Made by a program: the position numbers and the translations under genes. Below, one piece after another: positions 45,192 to 56,456 of a stretch of 64,000 bases of DNA. The stretch is from NCBI RefSeq assembly GCF_028583425.1, contig NC_072798.1, positions 16,122,501 through 16,186,500 on the forward strand. Reading direction: 5' to 3'. This DNA comes from Eublepharis macularius (lineage: Eukaryota; Chordata; Lepidosauria; Squamata; Eublepharidae). The notes beneath the pieces were generated by a model, which worked only from the letters and a program-made list of their open reading frames with translations, was not told the DNA's origin and did not search any database. Positions within the stretch are counted from its first letter, which is position 1, and each line of letters opens with the position of its first letter.

Positions 45192-45630
45192 TGCACTTAT
45201 ATGCCGTTCTTCCAGACAGATTAGTGCCCTACTCAGAGTGATAAACAAAGTCAGTGTTATCATCTCTACAATCCAGCTGAGGCTCAGCGGAGTGGCTTAC
45301 CCAAGGCCACCTGTTGACAGCTAGTTTGGTGTAGTAGTTAGGAGCCGTAGGACTCTAATCTGGAGAGCTGGGTTTGGTTCCCACTTCTCCGCTTGAAGCC
45401 AGCTGGGTGACCTTGGGTCACAGCTTCTCGGAGCTCTCTCATCCCCACCCACCTCACAGGGTGTTTGTTGTGAGGATAATAAACCGCTCTGAGTGGGCCT
45501 TAAGTTGTCCTCAAGGGCAATGTATAAATTGAATGTTATTATTAATACTATTATGGTAGTAGTGGGATTCAAACCAGCAGAGTGCTGATTAGCATCCCTA
45601 CCACTTAACCACTATGCCCACTCTGCTAGA
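45192..45630 (-). mobile_element. tRNA-derived SINE (reverse) with another SINE inside
   Basis: Outer copy: 45192-45316 and 45554-45630, same family as 8541-8758. The split falls between CCAAGGCCACCTGTTGA and TAGTAGTGGGATTCAAACC, which are contiguous in the other copy. The inner plus-strand SINE is annotated separately. Confidence 0.8.
45317..45553 (+). mobile_element. tRNA-derived SINE nested in another SINE
   Basis: CTAGTTTGGTGTAGTAGTTA (A-box region) and GGGTTTGGTTCCC (B box), then CAGCTGGGTGACCTTGGGTC and a (TTATT)n-like tail. The 5' end matches the reverse SINE at 30800-31434. It entered after the outer SINE. Confidence 0.82.
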
Positions 45631-45639
45631 AATCCTGCT

Positions 45640-45780
45640 GGGCGTCCGTGGGCCAGACATACATACTCAATCTAACCTACCTCACAGGACTGCTGTGAGG
45701 GTTAAATGGAGGAAAGGAGAATGACGTAAGTCACTTTGGTTCTCTACTGAGTAGAAAGGGGGGGGGTAGTTATGTATATT
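45640..45780 (+). mobile_element. SINE 3' portion
   Basis: AACCTACCTCACAGGACTGC, GTGAGGGTTAAATGGAGG and GTCACTTTGGTTCTC match the 3' body of plus-strand reptile SINEs. The tRNA-like head is not visible. Confidence 0.55.
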
Positions 45781-46107
45781 TTTATCTTCAATAATCTAAG
45801 TATCATTGCTCTAGAGGGTCCTACTCAAAGTGAGCTGCCTGCTTTGTTTTGATTAGGGCCTGCTGACCCAATTCCAAAGTGAGAAGAGAAGCGATGCGAA
45901 TTTATTGTATGTGGCCATAGGCCTTCACAATCTAAAATCATTCATTAGAAACAGAACAAAAAATACAATACATAGTTACATAGATATAAATAGCATTACT
46001 ATAAAATGCATTTTACCTAAAATGTAAACATTAAACAACATTAAAACCGAACGGTTTCTAATCTGTCAGGTGTTTACTCTCCTGGCTACCACATTTGCCC
46101 TTATTTT

Positions 46108-46205
46108 CCTAGATCCAGAGGAGTTAGCCGTGTTAGTCTGTAGTAGCAAAATAAAAAAAAGTCCAGTAGCACCTTTAAGACTAACCAACTTTACTGTAGC
46201 ATATT
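46108..46205 (+). repeat. AGTCCAGTAGCACC-core repeat copy
   Basis: GTGTTAGTCTGTAGTAGC, an A-rich run, then AGTCCAGTAGCACCTTTAAG and ACTAACCAACTTTACTG. Closest to the copy at 11409. Confidence 0.65.
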
Positions 46206-46559
46206 GTAGCTGCTATTTTCCTAGCAGCCAGGGCATAGAGAGCCATCCTATTTGAAATAAAAGGGTCTGTATCTGAAAGAATAAAAATAATTCCAAAGCA
46301 TAACCTATGAAAATCAAACCGATAGGATGCCACGCTCCCTATAACATCCACAGCTGCTCTCTCTGGAGTAAGGCAAAGACAGTACAACAGGTATGTTGTG
46401 TTTGGGCTACTAAGTTTTTTAAATTAATTTTTTTTAAAAAAAATGTGTTTCTAGATGGCACCTGCTCTTATACATTCCACTTTCACCGTTTTTTATTTAA
46501 GCTCACCCACCTATCCCACCTTCTCCCGGCATGCTTTTCACCACCACTTGTGTATTGTT

Positions 46560-46770
46560 TCATTTGACCTTTACTGTCTTCATCTACTTGGGAGGGGGGG
46601 GGGGGGTTAGTAGTTAAACATTGATTTGTTAATAACGTTTAAAGCTGCTGCTTTAACAGGGTTAGTTTTACTGCTTTTTTGATTGCGTTAGTTAATATTT
46701 TTAACATTGATTTTTATATTTTGCCTCCAGCGCTTCTGTATGATGGAAAGGCAGTGAGCACGTTTTGCTA
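46560..46770 (+). repeat. Possible L2-like tail with a G13 run
   Basis: A 13-G homopolymer at 46594-46606 is followed by an AT-rich stretch ending TTTTGCCTCCAGCGCTTCTG and GGAAAGGCAGTGAGC, reminiscent of a LINE 3' UTR. Weak. Confidence 0.35.
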
Positions 46771-47273
46771 ATTGCTTGTCATTAGAGCAATCGAATTAGC
46801 ATTGTCATATGCTTCTCCGAGCATCTTCTGGAGAACACAAATGCATATTTGGAAAAGATAAATTGTTCCTAAACTATTATTTTCTTCTTCCTCTTTTTTA
46901 GCGGTTCATGGGTTTAGGAACATTCCTCTTTGCATGGGGAGCCTGTATTAAAAGAAAAGCAGGGGGAAGGAATTTCTTCTTTTAAAAGAACTTAACCTAG
47001 ACTTGCCAGTTTGGAGGCAGTGATGTTCCTTATTCTGATGTCTATAGAGGCTCAAACCTATATTTTGAGGGAAGATTGTTGCTGCCGCTTTCCACAATCT
47101 ATGCAAAATCTATCTACACTCTTATGCTTTTTATTCAGATAGGTGGGCTGTACTGTAAGGAAGTGGTTTCAGAAAGATGTATCAGTAAAGAGATAGGGAC
47201 TATAGACTTTACTACTACATTGCTGTACATATGAGCCTACTGGGTAGTTTCTGCATCATTTAATGTTGGTCAT

Positions 47274-47509
47274 AGAGCAGAACCACAAGTGACAAAAGGC
47301 ACAGGTTGGACACTTGTCAGCTTCCCTCAAGTTTTGATGGGAAATGTAGGCATCCTGGTCTTGCAGCTTCGCTCTCCGACTGCTGTCCAATGGACTTTTC
47401 AACTGTCACTTGTCCAACATTCCGCCAAGCTGCCTACATTTCCCATCAAAACTTGAGGGAAGCTGGCAAGTGTCCAACCTGCGCCAGGTGTCACTTGTGG
47501 TTCTGCTCT
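47274..47509. mobile_element. Foldback element, second family, copy 2
   Basis: Termini AGAGCAGAACCACAAGTGAC and GTCACTTGTGGTTCTGCTCT are perfect complements over 20 bp. The interior shares GGTTGGACACTTGTCAGC and CTCAAGTTTTGATGGGAA with the 39.4-kb copy. Its centre (GACTGCTGTCCAATGGA) is like that of the copy at 49516. Confidence 0.8.
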
Positions 47510-47513
47510 TAGA

Positions 47514-47726
47514 TAGAGTTGTTAACTCCAGGTTGGAAAATTCCTGGAAATTTGGAGGTGGAGCCTGGGGAGGGCAGAGTTTGGAGAGGGGAAGGACCTC
47601 AGAAAGGTATAATGCCACAGAGTCCACCCTCCAAAGCAGCCATTTTCTCCTGAGGAACTGATCTCTGTCATCTGGAGCTGTAATTCTGGGAGATCTCCAG
47701 GCCCCACCTGGAGGCTGGCAACTCTA
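47514..47726. mobile_element. hAT-type element (TAGGGTTGCC family), complete copy
   Basis: It starts TAGAGTTGTTAACTCC and ends GGCTGGCAACTCTA. Flanks ctcttaga (47506-47513) and gtcttaga (47727-47734) form an 8-bp duplication with one mismatch. The interior has GGTGGAGCCTGGGGAGGG, GGTATAATGCCACAGAG and AGATCTCCAGGCCCC. It sits directly beside the foldback element ending at 47509. Confidence 0.88.
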
Positions 47727-47829
47727 GTCTTAGAACTGCTTATGCTCTGTTCCAGCATTTCTTCACCTCTGTATTGGATTTCTGTTGATTGCAAATCATG
47801 GCAAAGTTTCATTTATATACCGTTACGTT

Positions 47830-49200
47830 GTTTATTGAAATGTCTCTGAAACTGTACCCAACTCATATGTGTAATCGGGAGGAAGGTGAACTTTAAATAA
47901 TGTAAATTTAAAAAAAAATCTCATGCAGAGACCTAAGGAGAGAACACTTCTCTGAAGAAAAGTCAGAAGGAACCCATAGCTATTTCCCTCACTCAAGTCC
48001 TGTCATGGAACTTGTTCTAATCGCTTGAGCTGGGAGGCCTGGAGGGAAATTTCTTGCCCCCCAGGTATGAAACCATTCGGGACAAACATTTTTATGCCTC
48101 CCCCCACTTTCCCAGCCCTCCTCCAGAAACTGTATTTTTTTGGGACCGGTAACCAAACAGGCCACCCTTTGTGTGTCCCCCCCCCCAGTCCTATTGTCCT
48201 TTCTCCCCAGGATGTGTTGGGGCAGCTCCTGGGAGCCAATCCACTTTCCTAGGCCCGCTTTCATGCCTCAGACTGTCAGGACAATGGAAAACAGCAGGTG
48301 GACAAAAGCTGTGGGGGAACTGGAGGGAGGAGAGAGGCCAACTGCTGGAAAAGCAGCAGCTGCCAGTGCCGTTAAACCAGGCCTCGTTCCTAGGCCCCCC
48401 CCCTCCCCGCTTGGATTTCTTCTTCTTCTACAAGTTTGCCTGCCAAGGCTTCTGAAAGGTCGCTAATCTCCTCGGTGCCCAACTGAAAATAAGGTTGCAT
48501 TAAGCTGCTTCTGTGCAACAGGAACAGGCAATAATTTAAAATTTAAATGGCACAACCCAGCAACATTTTTTTTCGGGGGGGGGGGTGTCTCTCTGGAAAT
48601 CAGCAGCTTCCAGAGAGGTTAAGGCAAGCGAGAGGCAGTTTCCTGGAGAAGTAATTGAGAACACCAGAGGGTTTCCAGCAGAAATCCAGCTCTGTTTCCG
48701 CCCTCCCCTAAATACATCTGCATGCAGGAAATTCGATAAGCATGGTTTAGGAGAAGGGGAGAGAGGGGCCTTCTGCATGGCTGAACGAAAGGAAAGCGGA
48801 GTTTGGCAGTGCTGAAAGAGAAAGCGGCGCCGACAGGAGGAAGTAAAATGGTCGGAGTACCACATCACATTTTAACTTTTGTTCCAGAGAGCAGCTCCTT
48901 CTTCTTTTTCTCCTCAGGCTTCATCTAGAGGCTGCTTTCCCCCACCAAACATGATGATTTTTCTCAGCCCTCCCCCAATATTCCTTTACGGCATTCCCAA
49001 TCTTTTGGGAAACCGTTTTTATCAGAGAAATGTACTTTCGTGGAGAAATGTACAGTAAAAACAGTTTTTACTGGAGAAATATAAGTTTCTATAGCCCCTG
49101 CAATGCAGAAGGTGTGGTCAAAGATATGAGTCACCCAGCTCCTTGCTTTAAAGGGTTTATAGTTTTAGATGGGTGTCAGGATTTGAAGGTGGAGCAGGTT
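47830..49200. other. Intergenic stretch without recognised content
   Basis: GC-neutral sequence with C7-C8 runs near 48180 and an 11-G run at 48575-48585. Short frames on both strands show no known protein. A LINE-tail-like patch may lie at 47810-47910. Confidence 0.5.
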
Positions 49201-49251
49201 GTGAACTTCAAATCCCGGGGGTGGTGGTGAAGAGAGGGCAAGCAGAGAGTC

Positions 49252-49455
49252 AGAGCCAAACTACAAGTGACGTCTTACACAGGTTGGACACTAGTCGGCT
49301 TCCCTCAAGTTTTGATGGGAAATGTAGGCATCCTGGTCTTGCAGCTGTAATGGAGAGCCAAGCTGTAAAACCAGGGCGCCTACATTTCCCATCAGAACTT
49401 GAGGGAAGCCGACTAGTGTCCAACCTGTGTAAGACGTCACTTGTAGTTTGGCTCT
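49252..49455. mobile_element. Foldback element, second family, copy 3
   Basis: AGAGCCAAACTACAAGTGAC and its right-end complement (GTTTGGCTCT) bound a near-perfect palindrome of about 200 bp. Arms include GGTTGGACACTAGTCGGC and its complement. The most regular hairpin of the family here. Confidence 0.82.
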
Positions 49456-49515
49456 TAGTTGTGTACTACCACTCAACTCTGGTCAAAGGAGGCAACTGCA
49501 GGGAAACAAGCAGAA

Positions 49516-49761
49516 GACTGAGGACCAAGCTACAACTGATGAATGACACAGGTTGGACACTTGTCAGCTTCCCTCAAGTTTTGAAGGGAAATGTAGGCAT
49601 CCTGGTCTTGCAGCTTGGCTCTCCAACTGCTGTCCAATGGAGTTTTCAACTGTCACTTGTCCAACATTCCGCCAAGCTGCCTCCATTTCCCGCCAAAACT
49701 TGAGGGAAGCTGACAAGTGCCCAACCTGTGTCATTCATCACTTGTAGTTTGGCCCTCAGTC
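49516..49761. mobile_element. Foldback element, second family, copy 4
   Basis: GACTGAGGACCAAGCTAC at the left faces GTAGTTTGGCCCTCAGTC at the right. Interior matches 47274-47509, including GACAAGTG and CAACATTCCGCCAAGC. It is separated from copy 3 by only 60 bp. Confidence 0.8.
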
Positions 49762-49764
49762 ACC

Positions 49765-51280
49765 TTCAACAGGTTTGCCAATGATTTCCATTATTCCCTG
49801 GTATGAACCCACCTCAGACATGCTCAACTTTCTCACTTCTGCCCTAAACTTGACAAGAGCAAAGTCTTGACTATGCTCAAAAGAAAAGTTGGGAACCATT
49901 GAACGTGAACAAGGAAAGGGGGAAGCTTTAAAGTATTTCTGTTTCTGCCTTTAAAAAATAACCCCATAACCCTTCCAAAGCTGCTCAAGGCAGTTTGCAA
50001 ATAAAAACTAAAACAATTTTAAAAATTAACATACGAGCAACATACTGTTTTGCTGCTTCTTGGATGCTTAGAATCATAAAAAAACAGCAGCATTGGGGTG
50101 GGCGAAGCACCCAGCCAAAATAGTTTTTACTTTATGCCCGAGAACAAGTCCCAATTTAAAGATGATGCTAGAAGGTCCAAGACCACAACTGTACAACCGG
50201 GCGGGCACTCAAGTGTCTTCTTTAGCTGGGGCCCTCAACTGTAATATGCACGATACCTTAGGCACCCCTAGGGTGAGTGCATGACGGACTGCCATGGCAA
50301 TATGACATATTAAAGCAGTTGTAGAGCAAGATTCTGGGCACATGCGACAGTGCACAAGCTTGTCACCAGCTCTAATATTTCCAGTAGAGACGGAGCAAAA
50401 AAGGCAGAGAACACCTGAAGCACCCAAAGATATACGTGACACCATTGTTGGATCTACCCAGCATGCTGAGGGAGTCCACAGCACATTCCCTCCCCAGGTT
50501 CCCTCGGCCTACTGGTTGTCAAACAATTCAACCTCTCAGAATTTCAGTTAGAACCCAAGATACCAATTGCCCAGAGTATGGAGCTATTAATGATTGTTCT
50601 TCAAATCAACAACACAGGGTTTCTCACTTGCCTTTAGCCTGTATTTTGTGAAAATAAGATAAATACATTAGAAGTCACAAAAGAGGGGGAGGGTGGCTCT
50701 TTGCAAATGTTAAATCAAGAGATCCCGGATTTTCACATACTGGAAAAAGTAGTAATTCTCACCCCGTCAGCTGTTTTTGTCAGGACTTAATGTGCAAGAT
50801 AGAATAAACATGAAGGCAGTCAGGCAGAATAGCTTCAAGGTGACTGCTCAGGTTGCCATCCACATGCAGTGTCACACAAGTTCTTCCTTTCTTCACAAAC
50901 ATCACATTTAAACTGGGCCCAATAGAGATGCCAGGTGAACCTCACTGGAGAGATGGGGCGGCACAACCTAGGCCGTCTCCAGTCACCACCTGCTCATCCT
51001 TAATGATCATCTCAATGAATAGGACAAGTTTGTAGGGGAAAAGACAATGGGCTGGGTCCTATCAGCTTTCCTGCTGGTAACAGAGGGAAGAGGGGCCACT
51101 CTCGCCCAGCTGAGAAGGCGATCTATGGCAGAGATCATAGTACACATGTGGGCAAAAGCCACATGGAACAGGGGCTGACATGAGGAAGAAATATATATAC
51201 TATAGGTCAGCAGGTTCAACGCACTGCTTTGTAAATTGGGAATCACAAGGGTTACGTGCCATGTTTTTTTAAAAAAAAAT
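49765..51280. other. Intergenic stretch without recognised content
   Basis: No gene or classifiable repeat recognised, apart from an A-rich LINE-tail-like patch at about 49960-50040. Confidence 0.5.
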
Positions 51281-51283
51281 CCT

Positions 51284-51440
51284 TGCTAGCCACTGTAGTG
51301 TAGCATTGGACTCTGGACAGCTCTGGGTTCAAATTTCCCTTGGTTGTTCTTTGATCACATCACACAATTCCGCACAGGGTGGTGGTCAGGATGGAATGTG
51401 TGCTCCGCAGTATCTTCAACCAAGAGCAGGATACAAATCA
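51284..51440 (+). mobile_element. tRNA-derived SINE, diverged
   Basis: GCCACTGTAGTGTAGCATTGG (A-box region) and GGTTCAAATTTCCC (B box) at the correct spacing, then CACACAATTCCGCACAGG and GGTCAGGATGGAATGTGTGC. Confidence 0.65.
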
Positions 51441-51444
51441 TGCA

Positions 51445-54400
51445 AAACAGAATAACTCCAGTCAGCATCATCATATTGTCCTTCCTGTAAGGCTTAATCT
51501 GACCCAAGTTCACCATGGTTTAGTAGGCCAACTACTTGTTGACCAGACATTCCCCAAACCCATGAGGGGCTTTTCCAAGAGACATATATGGGTATACACT
51601 GGATTGCCATACCAATGTTACGTGCATAAGTAGAGTATGAAGGATACATCCTGAACATATCCTTTGACATCTGTGCTCACACTGAAGCTGAAGGCTCCAT
51701 TCAGGAGTTGTAATAATTGCTGATAGTCCCTTTCCCCCATGAACTCATCTAAGCCTCTTCAAGCTAAACAAGTAGCCATTCCCATATCTTGTAGCAGAAA
51801 ATTCTTTAAATTATGCATTTGTGCTCAATCTACTGCCAATCCATTTCACTGGGTGACACTAATTTCTAGTGCTGACCAGGGAAAAAATCTCTATCCACTT
51901 TCTCTATCACTTGAATTACTTTATTCACTTCTACCATGCATCCACAGTCTTTTTTTCTAAAATAAAAATCCTCAAGGAAAGCACTTCAACCTCTTGATCG
52001 CTTTGGTTACCTTTCTCTGTACAGTTTCCAACCACAGGTTAGAGAAACTCAATAGTAACTTACTGTTTTTAATTAGGAAAAAAAGCACAATGCTATTTTG
52101 TGTTTCCTCTAAGCAACACTGTGGAACTGAACCAATGTACATAAGGAATTTGAGACACTTTTTAAAAGGGTCTTGCTTGCGTCAGGGATATGAAAAGAAC
52201 ACGTTCAGCAGCCTCCTTGGAACAATAGCTCCAGATGGAAGGAGATGTAATTGATTCTGAAGAGCATGAACATCTGTAAAGCATGTGTCCCACTATCCCA
52301 AAGGGTCACTCATTTAGAAGAGGATATCCCTCCCCCTCCTTGTGCGTTGCGACAAAAACCAATAAAGCAGTCAATCAGATACTGTAAGACAACCTACATT
52401 CGCTATTCACAGACGGACAACTTTCACAAGTCTGGTGCTTTTAAGATTCAAGTTCAAAGCACAATCTTGAATCAGAAGTGAATGTAGGAGAGGATACACA
52501 ATGGAGATGCATTTTGACAAGGCAGGAGAAAACAGCTTTTATAATGAAGCAGGAAGCCACCCCCTGCCCTCCACATTACAACTCCGAATGGTTTCAGGAA
52601 CAGAGAGACATATGGGACTTTAAATAATAATAATAATAATACAAAATGGAACTAAGGTATTTTCAGGTCACAAACCACGCTAAACCCAAAGCAGCATCCT
52701 TTTAAATAAACGACAGCAAAGCCTCAATCTTTTTTTTTTTTTAGTTTGTTGGCTGGAATCAATTGTTCCTAGAATTCTTGAATAAACTGCTGTTATTTAG
52801 TTGTGGATGTTAGCATTATGTCTTCTATTAAGCGATAATTCACCGATATGACTTCTATTTGGAAAGCTGGCAAGAGTGAATTTGCTAAAACGCCAAAGTT
52901 TCCTACTCGCCTCTTCTGTTCTGTGCCTTGGTTTCAGTAGTTTGCCTGGGGTAGGCCACCAGGCCCTCTCCTCTCAGCACCCATCTGCAGTTTGGGCATG
53001 ATATTGATCTATTTCATTGGTTAGTGTTACCATTTTTGAGGTCAGTAAAGGCCCTTCAATCCCCCCCCCTGGCCCCCCAGAAGTGTTGCATAGTATTCGT
53101 GTCGAACTATTGTTTGTTTCATTACAGCAGGCCTTTAGTATGAGGATTCTGGTTAGATTACTACCATCCCTCGAGTTTATAAATTATCCCTTTTTGAGTA
53201 TTTAGAACAACAAGAAAGATTGGCTCTGGGGGCAATATGATCGAGTCATTAAGCCCCAATTCATTTCACAACGAGAGTTTATCCTAAAATTTTCTGCATG
53301 GAATAAATGGGACCTAAATCACTTAATTTGGGCTTGATTATGCTCCGAGTATTAAGACACACAACAGCAATGTAGTAGACTTTTTATATGTACTGCATTG
53401 GAAGACTCTGTTGGGGAAAAAAGGCTAATTCAAAGGATGAAAGCAAGGATCTGGTTTTCGGCTCGTTTCAAGGTAGTTTCATTTCATCAGATGGATTAAT
53501 CTGGTACAGAATTGTATTTGCAAGCGACAGAACGGGGCAGGCAGCTCCTGGCGTGTGTGCTGACATGCTGCAGTTTTCAAGGCTGGATTTCTGCCCAAGC
53601 GACCAAGACACTGGCGGCAGCGCTAGGATCCCCAGCGTGGGGAAAAGCAAAAGGCGCGGCTTATTGCCCATCATCACCTTCCTGACCTGCACAGCCACCA
53701 GCTGACAGTGTGGCTTGCTCCAAAGGAGTCTGGCAAAAGACAACCCCCTTCTCCTCCCATTTTGTTTGCAGGCACATCTTCACGGGCAGACATGACTTTT
53801 TTTTCCCAGCACTACCCCTGTCATACAATGGTTTATTTTTAAAGTCAGAGGCCAAAACAGGATGGAGTGAATTGAAACGCGGATTAGCAGAGTGAAATAT
53901 TGCTTACTTCCAATACACTTTTGGCATTTGCTCAGATTAGGATTTTAACACAGATATTTAAAACTACATAGCCTCCAAGGCAGAGCCTTCTCTTCTCCAA
54001 AACACAATTGTAAAATCTAAGGTGAAAAAGGTTAAAGCTCCCCCGAGAGTCAGTGGACCTCCAAAAGGCCCTAGTTAGTTACACTCTATGGCCATGCTAT
54101 TGAATTTACCTGGCCTCTCTCTTCTGAAGCTTGGGCTGTTCCAACATCCAGGAGCTTGAACCAAGGATTCAGGTGATGCCAAAAATCAGCCTAGCAAACA
54201 AACTAAGGAAATGGACTGCTTGGCCATTAACACATTAGGCATCTTGTATCTAGCCACCTACCGGGTATCTAATCAAAGAAAGGGTGGTAAGGGACTGACG
54301 GCCACTTCCTCCCCTTTCCACTCTAGTGATTGCAGTTCTTGTTCCCTGGAATCCAGACAAACTTTTTATGCATCTGACCCCAAAACCTGGATCTCCTTCT

Positions 54401-54920
54401 TGATTTCCTCTTGCAGAATCTGGAACACTGAATCCATCTCATTTCACAATCTGACAATTGTTGTGTTGTCCAGGGACCCTTAACTTTGGAAGCTGTAACT
54501 CCTCCATGAAGGCTGCCTTTGTATAAGACTTTCCTTGCCAAAGTAACAAATTTGGCAAATTAAACCCAACAACTCAGACATAAATTGGCAAACATTCCCA
54601 TACATGTTTTCATAGAGGAGGAAAATGCCCAGCATTTACAATGGTTTGGACGACCTGATTGGGCAAAAAGAATTCAGAAAACACATGAAAGGTCAACTAA
54701 ATCCACAAATGCTTAACTGTTGCACAGGAAGCGATTCCAAGTAGACGCAAAGAACTGCTGATCCGTATGAGAACAAAATCTGAATGTGTTGATCTGAGAA
54801 AACATTACCTTGAAAATGTATCCAAACATCCACACAGGGAAGGTACACAAGAGTCCCAACATTTCTGCAGCTCCTTTAGACACCCCAAAAGATCATTCTT
54901 GAGGTCAACAGGACACACTT
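51445..54920. other. Intergenic stretch without recognised content
   Basis: About 3.5 kb downstream of PLEKHA5. An (AAT)n run lies at 52623-52640 and a T13 run near 52730. Reading frames are short and unfamiliar. Confidence 0.5.
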
Positions 54921-54925
54921 GAAGG

Positions 54926-55105
54926 AACAGTGCGCAAGCGAGAGTTTGGAACAGTGCGCAAGCGAGGGTTTGGATACATTCAAGAAGAGGCTGGATGAAT
55001 ACATTTCAGAGATGCTTTAGGCTGATCCTGCACTGGGCAGGGGGTTGGACTAGATGGTCTGTATGGCCCCTTCCAACTCTATGATTCTATGATTCTATGA
55101 AATAG
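54926..55105 (+). mobile_element. CR1 LINE 3' end with short tandem duplication
   Basis: AAGAGGCTGGATGAATACAT, GGGGGTTGGACTAGATGG and GGCCCCTTCCAACTCTATGA, ending in tandem ATTCTATG octamers, are a typical reptile CR1 3' UTR. Just upstream, a 24-bp unit (GAACAGTGCGCAAGCGAG...) occurs twice in tandem at 54926-54973. The tail octamer differs from that of the intact CR1 at 40.2 kb, so it belongs to another CR1 lineage. Confidence 0.85.
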
Positions 55106-55554
55106 CCCCCAATCCACCTCCCTGGCCCTTGCAATCGTTCCTCCACACAGGTCCCAGAATCCCACAAATGATCTTGCCGTGAGTCAGAAGGGGCTGCAGG
55201 AGCAGAGAAGAACACGGGGAGCTTAGGCATTCTGTGCACAGATGGCTGGATACAGGCCACAGTGGTTCTATGAGCTAGTCAAGAATCACCCACCATCTTG
55301 GGGCAGAGAGTGCCAACTTTCTCACAAAGGCTGCTCCTGCACATCAAAACCAGGCCACTGGAAAATGCCTTGTGATTAAGACTGATGCTTTTACCCTGCC
55401 TGCCTCCAAAGTAAAAATAGTCCCCCGACCCTGTTCTCACACTCCCTCTGTCTTTTGTGCTGTGTCCTCATCTGAACTTTTGCAGTCACACTCTGCAAAA
55501 AGACTGAAGCCACCAAGGATTTCCTTGGCTGGCAGAAAGCAACATCCGTGCAAT

Positions 55555-56421
55555 TGATTAAGAACATCCACATTTATTTATAACATGATATAAAAGAAAT
55601 GAGATATGAACATTTTGCATTTGAACAGTAGTTAAGTGTCCTTTATACTTACATCGGTTGTGCTCATTGTATAATATATACACAATGAACATAATTACAT
55701 TTGTACACAAACTAACTGGGGGACTGAATACTTGCTTATTGCTGTACACACCCTATTCCAACAGAGGAAGAGCCCAGTACCTCGAAATCCCTACCCTTCA
55801 TTCTTTTCTTTTGAGAAAGAAAAAAGTAAACACTAACATTCATGTCTAGATTCAGAACAGTATGGCAGGAACTGACATTGCAACTTGACCGAGAAATAAT
55901 TACAGAGCAGAAGTGGGGCACACCTTTTAACCCGGCAATAATAAAAATGGCACGTTTTTAAATAGAGCATAAAACATTTACAAATCAAAAAAGGTGAAAA
56001 CAATACATGGTCCGTTTTTTAATATCTTAAAATGAGGTTTAAGTGGTGATCTGTAAAAGTAATCAATAAACAAGGCTAAAAAGGAAGCAAGAATTCCAAC
56101 ATAATTGAATTCCTAATTTTTTTTAAAAAAAACCCTTGGACTGGGAGCCCACCAGCAAAAGTTCTGATTGGAGGCTGCATGTTAAAAAGAACCCAGAATT
56201 ACCTGGATGGAAATCATAGCAGCAGCAGGCTGGCATCAAAAGAACAATCTCCAAACTGTTGAAGGTACCGTTGGGGGTATTTAAAGCTCTCTTGGAATAA
56301 ACATTTTCCATGAAGTGATAAAACGATGCTCTGTGGCCAAAAGCATCATAACTATGAATTTCATAGATTTCATAAAAATTGACTGTACAACATCTCTTAT
56401 TTCGACAGTTCCATTGGTACG
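55555..56421 (-). other. PLEKHA5: PLEKHA5 3' UTR (inferred)
   Basis: The region runs from the proposed stop codon to the poly(A) signal near 55573. It is AT-rich with no repeats. Its extent is inferred from the signal and the absence of another candidate. An unrelated frame stays open through 56437-56123. Confidence 0.6.
55573..55578 (-). terminator. PLEKHA5: Poly(A) signal AATAAA for PLEKHA5
   Basis: The minus strand reads AATAAA, followed by a TGTGGATGTT stretch that can serve as the GU-rich downstream element. Position fits an mRNA ending about 850 nt past the stop codon. Confidence 0.6.
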
Positions 56422-56456
56422 TCAGCCGTGAATCGTTTCAGCAGAGGCTGGGAGAG
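56422..56456 (-). CDS. PLEKHA5: PLEKHA5 terminal coding exon (proposed)
   Basis: A strong acceptor (tttgtttgtttcccccccag) precedes this piece. Joined to the phase-1 end of the upstream exon it reads ALPASAETIHG and a TGA stop at 56424-56422. The mammalian C-terminus I recall is longer and ends differently, and I see no equivalent in the intron. Either the exon diverged or this is an alternative end. In phase 0 the same exon would read through PLLKRFTADVPMELSK to a TAA, but the upstream exon does not supply that phase. A foldback hAT-type element begins 86 bp upstream. Confidence 0.55.

Noticed and set aside
47989..48466. Several overlapping open frames, 75-108 codons, on both strands
   Set aside because: Low-complexity proline-rich translations with no known similarity. 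They look like chance frames in C-rich sequence.
54926..55105. A CRISPR-like or minisatellite array from ATTCTATG and the 24-bp tandem units
   Set aside because: The short repeats are the usual CR1 3' tail plus one local duplication. There are no regular spacers.
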